In this document: one piece after another, positions 56,419-64,000 of the stretch
Layout of the letters: every line of letters starts with the position of its first letter
How positions within the stretch are numbered: position 1 is the first letter of the stretch
From: an uncultured Corynebacterium sp.
GTDB taxonomy: Bacteria > Actinomycetota > Actinomycetes > Mycobacteriales > Mycobacteriaceae
NCBI GenBank assembly: GCA_946220775.1
Contig: CAMIFC010000004.1
Coordinates: 1 to 64,000 of the forward strand
DNA: 64,000 nucleotides
Direction of reading: 5' to 3'
Translations under genes and position numbers: made by a program
The notes under the pieces: generated by a model
What the model was told of the DNA's origin: nothing
The model's input: the letters and a program-made list of their open reading frames with translations, nothing else
Database searches by the model: none

Positions 56419-57651
56419 ATGTTGGCTCCTCGAGCGGAAGCCCCCAGAATTCTGGTGGTGACCAACGACTTCCCACCAACCGTGGGCGGAATCCAGACCT
56501 ATGTCCGGGATTATCTCGACGCTCTGGTCACACATGGGACCATTCCGGCAGCCAACATCACGGTGTTCGCCTCCACCCAGGACAGCGCAGCCGCAGCCGA
56601 GTTCGATCAAAAAGCTCCCTACAGCGTTGTCCGGATACCGCGCAAGATCATGCTGCCAAGTCCACGAGTGGCCCGGCAGATGGCTCGGGAAATTGCAAAA
56701 CGTCGCATCGATACCGTGTGGTTCGCGGCCGCCGCGCCACTCGCCGTGTTAGCACCAATCGCTCGTGCCGCCGGCGCTCGGCGAATCATTGCCTCCACCC
56801 ATGGACACGAGGTGGGATGGTCGTTATTTCCTGGCGCCCGTGGCGTCCTAAAATTCATTGGAAGAAACGTGGATACCGTGACGTACGTGTCGCGGTACGT
56901 GCGTGACCGCATCGCCGGGGTTTTCGGGCCGACGGTGGCGTGGGAACCGATGCCAGGGGGAGTGGACGCCAACCAGTTCGCGCCGAACCCCGACCTTCGA
57001 CAGGAACTCCGTGCTCGCTACGGACTGGAAAACAAGAAGGTAATTGTTGCGGTGTCTCGGGTGGTTCCTCGCAAAGGTCAAGACACTCTTGTCGCCGCGA
57101 TGCCACGAATCCTCCGTGAGGTTCCCGACGCCCACCTGCTGATTGTCGGTCCTGGCTCGTACTCAGACGAACTCCGCACGCGGGCGGAGAAGCTCGGCAT
57201 CAGCGAGAACGTAACCTTTACTGGGGCAGTGGATATGGCAGAACTTGCCGGGCATTACTGCGTTGGCGATGTCTTCGCGCTCCCTGTCCGCACGCAAGGT
57301 GGTGGGCTGTCGGTTGAGGGGCTCGGGATTGTGTTCCTGGAAGCCCAGGCGGCAGGGGTTCCGACGATCGCTGGCGACGGCGGCGGGGCGCCCGAAACGG
57401 TCATCGACGGTGTGACCGGAGAAGTCGTCGACGGCCGGAATGCCGACAACGTCGCCGAACGGATCATCACCCTATTGAACAGCGATGATCTGCGCACGAA
57501 GTACGCCGAAGCTGGGATGAAACGGACGAAGCAGGCGTGGCAGTGGTCAGCATTGGCCACCCAATTGGAGTACGTCTTGCGGGGCGATCAGGGCATCGAA
57601 TACGGCGCGCCACCACGACACAGTTGGAATTACCCCGTCGATAAGCAGTAG
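56419..57651 (+). CDS. pimB: GT4 mannosyltransferase, PimB'-type
   Basis: 410 residues, GT-B fold. N-terminal NDFPPTVGGIQTYVRDYL, donor-binding VSRVVPRKGQDTLVAAMPRI and the GT4 signature EGLGIVFLEAQAAGVPTIAG (E-x7-E). PimB' adds the second mannose to phosphatidylinositol monomannoside, in the inner leaflet, on the route to PIMs, lipomannan and lipoarabinomannan. The corynebacterial orthologue is next to the NlpC/P60 genes (cg2400), as here. It contains a TGGCGTCC motif copy followed by TAAAATT (56841). Confidence 0.9.
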   Translation: MLAPRAEAPRILVVTNDFPPTVGGIQTYVRDYLDALVTHGTIPAANITVFASTQDSAAAAEFDQKAPYSVVRIPRKIMLPSPRVARQMAREIAKRRIDTVWFAAAAPLAVLAPIARAAGARRIIASTHGHEVGWSLFPGARGVLKFIGRNVDTVTYVSRYVRDRIAGVFGPTVAWEPMPGGVDANQFAPNPDLRQELRARYGLENKKVIVAVSRVVPRKGQDTLVAAMPRILREVPDAHLLIVGPGSYSDELRTRAEKLGISENVTFTGAVDMAELAGHYCVGDVFALPVRTQGGGLSVEGLGIVFLEAQAAGVPTIAGDGGGAPETVIDGVTGEVVDGRNADNVAERIITLLNSDDLRTKYAEAGMKRTKQAWQWSALATQLEYVLRGDQGIEYGAPPRHSWNYPVDKQ

Positions 57652-57765
57652 GTTTGTCCGGAGAGTATTTATCTCCAGAATATGGAACCCATGAACGCGC
57701 AGTCGCATGGGGGCGCTGTCGCGTGAACTTCGGGCGGGGCGCAACTGAATCGAGAAAGGGCGCGG

Positions 57766-58767
57766 GTGCAGAACCACTTGGCAACAACCGCCGACGGTCC
57801 ACTGACGATTGGCATGGACATCGGCGGGACGAACCTCCGCGCGGCAGTCATCGACGCCGATGGCGTGATCCTTGACGTGGAGAAGCTGCCAACCCCTTCC
57901 GAAACCGTCGCCCTTGAATCAGCCATTGTGCAGGTCGTTGAGCTGCTACGCCGTCGCCACCCACGCGTCGCCGCCGTCGGCATGGCGATCGCCGGATTCC
58001 TGACCCCGGACGTCCGCACCGTTCGTTTCGCACCGCATTTGCCCTGGCGTAACGCCAACGTCGCCGCCCGATTGGAACGGCAGGTGGGATTACCCGTCGT
58101 ATTAGAACATGACGCCAACGCCGCAGCCTGGGGAGAATATCGCCGCGGTGCTGCACAAGGGGTTGGTACCTGGAGCCTATTTGCCGTCGGTACCGGGATC
58201 GGCGGAGCCCTCATGATCGATGGGAAGCTGTATCGGGGGGCGTATGGGACCGCCCCGGAATTCGGTCACCTCACCGTGGTTCCCGACGGTCGGAGCTGCC
58301 CGTGTGGAAAACGAGGCTGCTTGGAACGCTACTGCTCGGGAAGCGCGTTGCAACTATCTGCGCAGGACCGCATCGCGCTGGGCGGTTACCCGGAGTCGGA
58401 ACTGTCTCGCAGGTTCCATGGATGCGCTGAAGAGATTTCCGGGCGTCACATCGTGCGGGCGGCACGTCATGGGGATGCTTTAGCGCTTGACGTGATGGCG
58501 GACTTCGCGCAGTGGCTCGGTAGAGGACTGGCGATGGTGCAGGACGTCCTGGACCCAGAGCTGATTGTGCTCGGCGGGGGAGTGAGCGCCGATGCTGACC
58601 TATACCTCAATGATGCTTTGGACGTATTCGCTCGAGAGGTTGTTGGCGCAGGTCACCGGCCTATCTCACGAGTGGAAACGGCGGTACTGGGTGGGGATGC
58701 TGGAATGATCGGTGTGGCACTGTTGGCAGCAGAGCGCATCCGCGCACATGCGACGCACAGCGAGTAG
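57766..58767 (+). CDS. glk: ROK-family glucokinase
   Basis: 333 residues, GTG start. ATP loop MDIGGTNLRAAVID, the ROK catalytic segment LEHDANAAAWGEYRRGAAQG and the zinc motif CPCGKRGCLERYCSG. It phosphorylates glucose with ATP. The position after pimB and before plsC matches C. glutamicum glk (cg2399). A polyphosphate-dependent member of the family cannot be excluded from motifs. Confidence 0.9.
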   Translation: MQNHLATTADGPLTIGMDIGGTNLRAAVIDADGVILDVEKLPTPSETVALESAIVQVVELLRRRHPRVAAVGMAIAGFLTPDVRTVRFAPHLPWRNANVAARLERQVGLPVVLEHDANAAAWGEYRRGAAQGVGTWSLFAVGTGIGGALMIDGKLYRGAYGTAPEFGHLTVVPDGRSCPCGKRGCLERYCSGSALQLSAQDRIALGGYPESELSRRFHGCAEEISGRHIVRAARHGDALALDVMADFAQWLGRGLAMVQDVLDPELIVLGGGVSADADLYLNDALDVFAREVVGAGHRPISRVETAVLGGDAGMIGVALLAAERIRAHATHSE

Positions 58768-58834
58768 CTAAAGTAAACAACGGAAACTTGAAAACGTTCG
58801 CATTAAACAGTTTGTGGAAGGCACGATTTCACGC

Positions 58835-59575
58835 ATGAAAAATCGTACTTATTGGTGGCTCAAGCATGTCTTCATTGGACCGCTGCTGTGGGTCTACAAC
58901 CGACCATTCTCCCGTGGTCTGGATAAAACTCCCATGGATGGCCCAGTGATCTTCGCATCCAACCACTTGGCCGTGATGGATTCCTTCTACTTCCCGCTGT
59001 TGAGCAAGCGTCAGCTCACCTTCCTGGCGAAGAAGGAGTACTTCACCACGCCGGGACTGGTCGGCGCGATCCAAAAGTGGTTCTTCTCTTCGGTCGGCCA
59101 AGTTCCGATTGACCGTGCGGATAAGAGCTCGCAGGCAGCAGCCCTGCACACCGCGTTGGAAGTGCTCGAACGTGGCGATGCCCTTGGCATGTACCCGGAG
59201 GGCACCCGTTCGCCGGATGGCCGCCTGTACCGAGGCAAGACGGGCATGGCGCGCATCGCGTTGAAGTCCGGTGTCAAGGTCTATCCCGTGGCCATGATCA
59301 ACACGAACAAGGTCAACCCCATCGGATCGTGGATCCCACGGCCATATCGATGCGGACTGTATGTGGGAGATCCGATCGATCCGGAAGACTTCCGCGATGC
59401 TGGCGATGACTACGCTCAGGCTCGAGCATTGACCGACGCCGTCATGGAATCCCTTGCCAAACTCGGCGGTCAAGAATATGTCGAAGATTTCTACGCCGCG
59501 GACGTTAAAAAATCCCTCGCCGAGGGACATGGCTACCCAGCAGGTTCCGAACCGGGGCAGGCCCAGCGCTACTAA
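58835..59575 (+). CDS. plsC: 1-acyl-sn-glycerol-3-phosphate acyltransferase
   Basis: 246 residues from the ATG at 58835 (253 from GTG 58814; the ribosome-binding site GGAAGG is nearer the GTG, so the start is uncertain). Motif I NHLAVMDSF (HX4D), motif III MYPEGTRSPDG and motif II FFSSVGQVPIDR are present. It makes phosphatidic acid from lysophosphatidic acid at the membrane. Possible terminator hairpin near 59612-59634 (CCTGCCAAT / ATTGGACAGG). Confidence 0.92.
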   Translation: MKNRTYWWLKHVFIGPLLWVYNRPFSRGLDKTPMDGPVIFASNHLAVMDSFYFPLLSKRQLTFLAKKEYFTTPGLVGAIQKWFFSSVGQVPIDRADKSSQAAALHTALEVLERGDALGMYPEGTRSPDGRLYRGKTGMARIALKSGVKVYPVAMINTNKVNPIGSWIPRPYRCGLYVGDPIDPEDFRDAGDDYAQARALTDAVMESLAKLGGQEYVEDFYAADVKKSLAEGHGYPAGSEPGQAQRY

Positions 59576-59723
59576 AAGTAGTGTGGAGCATCCTGGGATT
59601 GCGGTAGTGGCGTCCTGCCAATAATTGGACAGGAAACGGCCAAGGTGTGCTATATACTTAATTAATTCTTTCGTTTTCTGATCGCGGGCGGCTAATAGAC
59701 AGTCCGCCCGCTTCAAACATGAG

Positions 59724-60944
59724 GTGAGCATCATCGACCCGAAGGGACACTACGAAAAAGCCAGCACGCTGAGCGTGCCGGTGGCGGTGTCAACTACCCG
59801 TCGTGTCGAATGGGCTGATGCTGCCAAGGGGCTGTCCATCCTCGGTGTCTGTCTGATGCACATCGTGACGGCAGCACCGGAGGGAACGACCACGGCACCG
59901 GGAGTGGTGTCCAGCATTCTTGATCCGCTGCGGATGCCCCTATTCTTCATGGTTTCTGGGTTGTTTGCCCACCGGGTGTTGGAACGCACCTTCGGGGATC
60001 TGTGGTACCGGCGCCTCTGGTTTCTGCTCATTCCGTACCTGGTATTCACCCCGATCCAGGCATGGATTCGGCTAGAAATTATGGATCAGGCTAGCTTTGG
60101 GAACCTGATCCGCGCCATCATCATTGGCGACCCAGGCCTCTGGTTCCTCCACGCCTTGATGCTCTACAACATCTTCGCCTGGCTACTAAGGAAACAACCG
60201 GCGATCGTGGCCGTCGCACTGTCCACCGTGCCTTTGATGATCGGTGCGATGGTCGGCTGGGTCGAGCAACAAGGATTCCGCCAAGCGGTGATCTACGCAC
60301 CCATTTTCTTCATCGGCCTGCACTTCCGAAGCCTGATGTTCACCATTGCTCGACGGGCATTTGATCCGGCCATGGTGCTCGCGACGGTCAGCGTGTTTGT
60401 CCTGTTCGAGGTGTTCTTGCGATACGCGCAAGCAAACTTCTTCGATGGCTGGGATCTGGTCATCATCAGCAAGATCTCCTTGCTGGGGCTGGTGCGAACG
60501 CTGACTGCAATTCCCTTCGGCATCGTGTTAGCGGTGTGGCTCACCTACGTTCCAGGCGTGAACCGCATGCTGCTTTTCATCGGTGCGAACACGCTGCCAA
60601 TTTATGTGTCGCACCATGTCATGATGGCCCTGTTCTTTGATGTGCTGACGCCGAAGCTCATCGAGATGGATGCGAACCGCTGGGGTAATTTGTACGATAC
60701 CTATCCGCGAATGATCGTCGGTTTGCTTGCTTGCCTCTTCGCAGGCACGATTTTCTACTGGATTGGCAAAACCCCAGTGCTCAAGTGGATCCTCTACCCA
60801 CCAGCACTGCCAGGCACGAAGCGTCACGTGCAGAAGAAGGTAACCAGTTCGGCGGGGGTGGCGTCCGAAAAGAAAATGGCGAATGCGACCATCAATGTCG
60901 CACAGTCGGCGGACGATCGGACAAGCTATTCGACCGACCGTTAG
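59724..60944 (+). CDS. Acyltransferase family 3 membrane protein
   Basis: 406 residues, GTG start with GAGG upstream, about ten hydrophobic helices. EWADAAKGLSILGVCLMHI with the conserved catalytic His is the acyltransferase-3 entry pattern, followed by RMPLFFMVSGLFAH. These proteins O-acylate envelope sugars or other polymers. The C-terminal 40 residues are soluble. Orthologues lie after plsC in C. glutamicum (cg2397). TGGCGTCC at 60859 followed by GAAAAG is in this gene. Confidence 0.85.
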   Translation: MSIIDPKGHYEKASTLSVPVAVSTTRRVEWADAAKGLSILGVCLMHIVTAAPEGTTTAPGVVSSILDPLRMPLFFMVSGLFAHRVLERTFGDLWYRRLWFLLIPYLVFTPIQAWIRLEIMDQASFGNLIRAIIIGDPGLWFLHALMLYNIFAWLLRKQPAIVAVALSTVPLMIGAMVGWVEQQGFRQAVIYAPIFFIGLHFRSLMFTIARRAFDPAMVLATVSVFVLFEVFLRYAQANFFDGWDLVIISKISLLGLVRTLTAIPFGIVLAVWLTYVPGVNRMLLFIGANTLPIYVSHHVMMALFFDVLTPKLIEMDANRWGNLYDTYPRMIVGLLACLFAGTIFYWIGKTPVLKWILYPPALPGTKRHVQKKVTSSAGVASEKKMANATINVAQSADDRTSYSTDR

Positions 60945-61032
60945 AGTTTGAGGCACCGGATCCGGTCGGCACGTGGTCGGTATCAGGTCAGCAGCGGAAG
61001 AATCCCAATGGATCGGCGGAAAGAGAATCTTA

Positions 61033-61551
61033 GTGCAGTATTTTTACGACACCGAGTTTATTGAAAATGGTCGGACGATCGACCTGGTGTCCATCGGCGT
61101 CGTCGCTGAAGATGGCCGTGAGTTCTATGCGGTATCGAAGGAATTTGACGCCAACGCGGCCGGCCCCTGGGTGCGGCGAAACGTGCTGCCGCTGCTGCCA
61201 CCGAAATCTGATGCAGCATGGATGAGCCGAGCCCAAATCCGCGATCGGCTCTATGAATTCCTGCTGCCCGGGCAACGGCCAGGCAGACCGCTTCCGCGCT
61301 CGGAATGGCCGGAGCTGTGGGCATGGCTGGGGGCCTATGATCACGTCGCACTGGCGCAACTGTGGGGGGACATGACCAAACTACCACGCGAAATCCCGCA
61401 CTTCACCCGGGAACTGCGCCAACTGTGGGAAATGGCGGGACGGCCGCGCCTCCCAGAGGTTCCATCCAAGGCGCATGACGCGTTGGTCGACGCGCGTTTC
61501 AACGTGGTGAAATACCGGCTCAGCATGGAGAAGCTCAACAACCGGAGTTAA
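61033..61551 (+). CDS. RNase AS-type 3'-5' exoribonuclease
   Basis: 172 residues from GTG at 61033 (YFYDTEFIENGRTIDLVSIG is the conserved start). DEDD residues appear in DTEF, in AYDHVALAQLW and in AHDALVDARFN (HX4D). It matches the mycobacterial enzyme Rv2179c, an A-specific 3'-exoribonuclease near aroG. The window copy also sits directly before aroG. The longer frame from 60973 is unlikely. Confidence 0.9.
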   Translation: MQYFYDTEFIENGRTIDLVSIGVVAEDGREFYAVSKEFDANAAGPWVRRNVLPLLPPKSDAAWMSRAQIRDRLYEFLLPGQRPGRPLPRSEWPELWAWLGAYDHVALAQLWGDMTKLPREIPHFTRELRQLWEMAGRPRLPEVPSKAHDALVDARFNVVKYRLSMEKLNNRS

Positions 61552-61572
61552 TCGGGACTAGCTGCGGTTTAA

Positions 61573-62976
<1,404 letters not shown>

Positions 62977-63050
62977 GCAGCGCGCATCTGGCGGAGGGTT
63001 AGCACTGCCGGGGCATCACCCCCGCGGTGCCCAGCGCCCCGCCAGCCTAA

Positions 63051-64000
63051 TTACAGCGTCGATAGGGTGATCGTGTCGCCCTTCGACGCTTTCTTTCCGA
63101 GCCCTGGTCGCTGGCTCCAGACTAAGCCGTTCTTCGGCCCAGAAATCGTGACGTTGAAACCTGCGTCCTCGAGCTTTTCCTTCGCCTTCTTGCCCCTCAT
63201 CCCGAACACCGAAGGCACGGAGATGGAGTTCGACACCCGGATTGCTACGTGCGTATCCTTCGACGGGTCGACCAGCGTGTCAGCGCTTGGGCTTTGTCTT
63301 GCGACATTGCCGCCATTAACCGAGTCATCGGCGATCTCATCACCAACCACCGGATCCAATCCGACGTCTCGAAGCATCTGCTTTGCCTCTGCTTCAGAGG
63401 CGCCAGTCACGTCTGGAACCTTGATTGCGTTATTAACAATCAGCTCAACTTCAGAGCCACTCGGTACGGTTTTCCCGGATTTCGGATTCGTCTCCAAAGC
63501 CGCACCGGGGTCGAAGGACCTGCTGAACTTCTTGGTGATCTTCCCGATCTTTAGGCCTGCTGCCTCGAGCGTTGACTTGGCGGTTTCCGTCTTTTGCCCT
63601 TCAACGCCAGGCACCGTCACCGGACGAGGCCCCTTAGAGACGTGGATCGTCACACTGCTTTTCGTATCGACGGCAGTGCCAGCAGCAGGGGAGAGCTCCG
63701 CAATCGTGCCTTTCTTGGCGGTATCGGAATACACTTCATCGCCCACAACCCCCTTGAGTGTGCGCGAAGTGAGCTTAGTGATGTAGGAATCGAGCGAGTC
63801 GGTGCTACCAGGCTCCGGGATGATGGGGCGACCCAAGCTCACGAGCACCGAGACCTGGCTACCTTTCGGTGCTCGTTGGCCAAAAGGGGGATCTGTCCCT
63901 ATCACCTTTTGGGCCGGTTCTGAGTTGGAATACTCCTCTGAGATATCGGACATGAATCCGGCGTCCTCGACTTCCACGAGGGCCGCGTTCCGATCCATGC
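63051..64000 (-). CDS. pknL: Serine/threonine protein kinase PknL, PASTA region (5' end outside window)
   Basis: The frame is open at the right edge; what is visible (about 316 residues) is the extracytoplasmic part with four or five PASTA repeats. Each has the form VPDVTGASEAEAKQML / LDPVVGD and ends with a G-S-x-V-x-L pattern. The kinase domain must lie beyond 64000. PASTA repeats bind muropeptide-like ligands. The position after aroG (Rv2178c/Rv2176 in M. tuberculosis) identifies PknL; the kinase itself is not seen. Confidence 0.85.
   Translation of the reverse strand, partial: MDRNAALVEVEDAGFMSDISEEYSNSEPAQKVIGTDPPFGQRAPKGSQVSVLVSLGRPIIPEPGSTDSLDSYITKLTSRTLKGVVGDEVYSDTAKKGTIAELSPAAGTAVDTKSSVTIHVSKGPRPVTVPGVEGQKTETAKSTLEAAGLKIGKITKKFSRSFDPGAALETNPKSGKTVPSGSEVELIVNNAIKVPDVTGASEAEAKQMLRDVGLDPVVGDEIADDSVNGGNVARQSPSADTLVDPSKDTHVAIRVSNSISVPSVFGMRGKKAKEKLEDAGFNVTISGPKNGLVWSQRPGLGKKASKGDTITLSTL

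Overview
The window looks like chromosomal DNA of a Corynebacterium species. The gene order matches the conserved corynebacterial/mycobacterial block glnA - RDD - DUF4191 - lipA - lipB - sucB - pepB - ilvE - cobT - DUF3043 - erpA - ltsA - ctaC - ctaF - trpD - ctaE - qcrCAB - nlpC - nlpC - pimB - glk - plsC - acyltransferase - RNase AS - aroG - pknL. Several genes have a TANNNT -10 box six to eight bases before the start codon, as in leaderless actinobacterial mRNAs. I cannot name the species from sequence alone.

Layout. 1-3990: end of a zinc-type dehydrogenase gene, a carboxymuconolactone-decarboxylase-family gene, and a two-gene unit of an HDAC/acetylpolyamine-amidohydrolase-like deacetylase and an APC permease. 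4186-21986: a tightly packed five-gene anti-phage-type array related to class 1 DISARM. It encodes a DrmD-type SNF2 helicase, a DrmMI-type adenine methyltransferase, a giant helicase/DUF1998 protein with a nuclease-like C-terminus, a UvrD-type helicase and a membrane protein. The methyltransferase and the membrane-protein genes are each broken by a one-base frameshift exactly in a homopolymer tract (T7 and C8). 22137-25521: a long inverted repeat, then a sulfur/metal stress unit (CsoR/CstR-type repressor, CoA-disulfide-reductase/rhodanese fusion, small Cys-rich protein) divergent from a VIT-family metal transporter, with two CsoR-type operators between them. 25660-41736: nitrogen assimilation (glnA), a lipoprotein plus WSG-containing protein pair, lipoate synthesis and transfer, the E2 acyltransferase, leucyl aminopeptidase, branched-chain aminotransferase and CobT. 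41998-53120: Fe-S carrier, cell-wall amidotransferase and the cytochrome bc1-aa3 supercomplex genes (ctaC, ctaF, ctaE, qcrCAB) with trpD in between. 53238-64000: exonuclease, two NlpC/P60 peptidoglycan hydrolases, phosphatidylinositol mannoside synthesis, glucokinase, acyltransferases, RNase AS, DAHP synthase and the PASTA end of PknL.

How it works together. The right two thirds is core metabolism and envelope biology: lipoylation genes next to a lipoyl-bearing enzyme, respiratory genes grouped, and cell-wall genes grouped. The left third is accessory. The DISARM-like array should discriminate self from foreign DNA by methylation, so the frameshifted methyltransferase is the central puzzle: dead system, phase-OFF state, transcriptional slippage or sequencing error.

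DNA-level structure not explained by genes: (i) an 8-mer TGGCGTCC, usually followed by an A-rich tract, occurs at least 26 times in both orientations, in genes (all reading frames) and between genes; one copy overlaps the methyltransferase frameshift; (ii) a 61-bp palindromic element is present twice (25660 and 34444); (iii) GC-rich degenerate 22-28 bp tandem repeats sit at several gene ends. All counts and alignments were made by eye.
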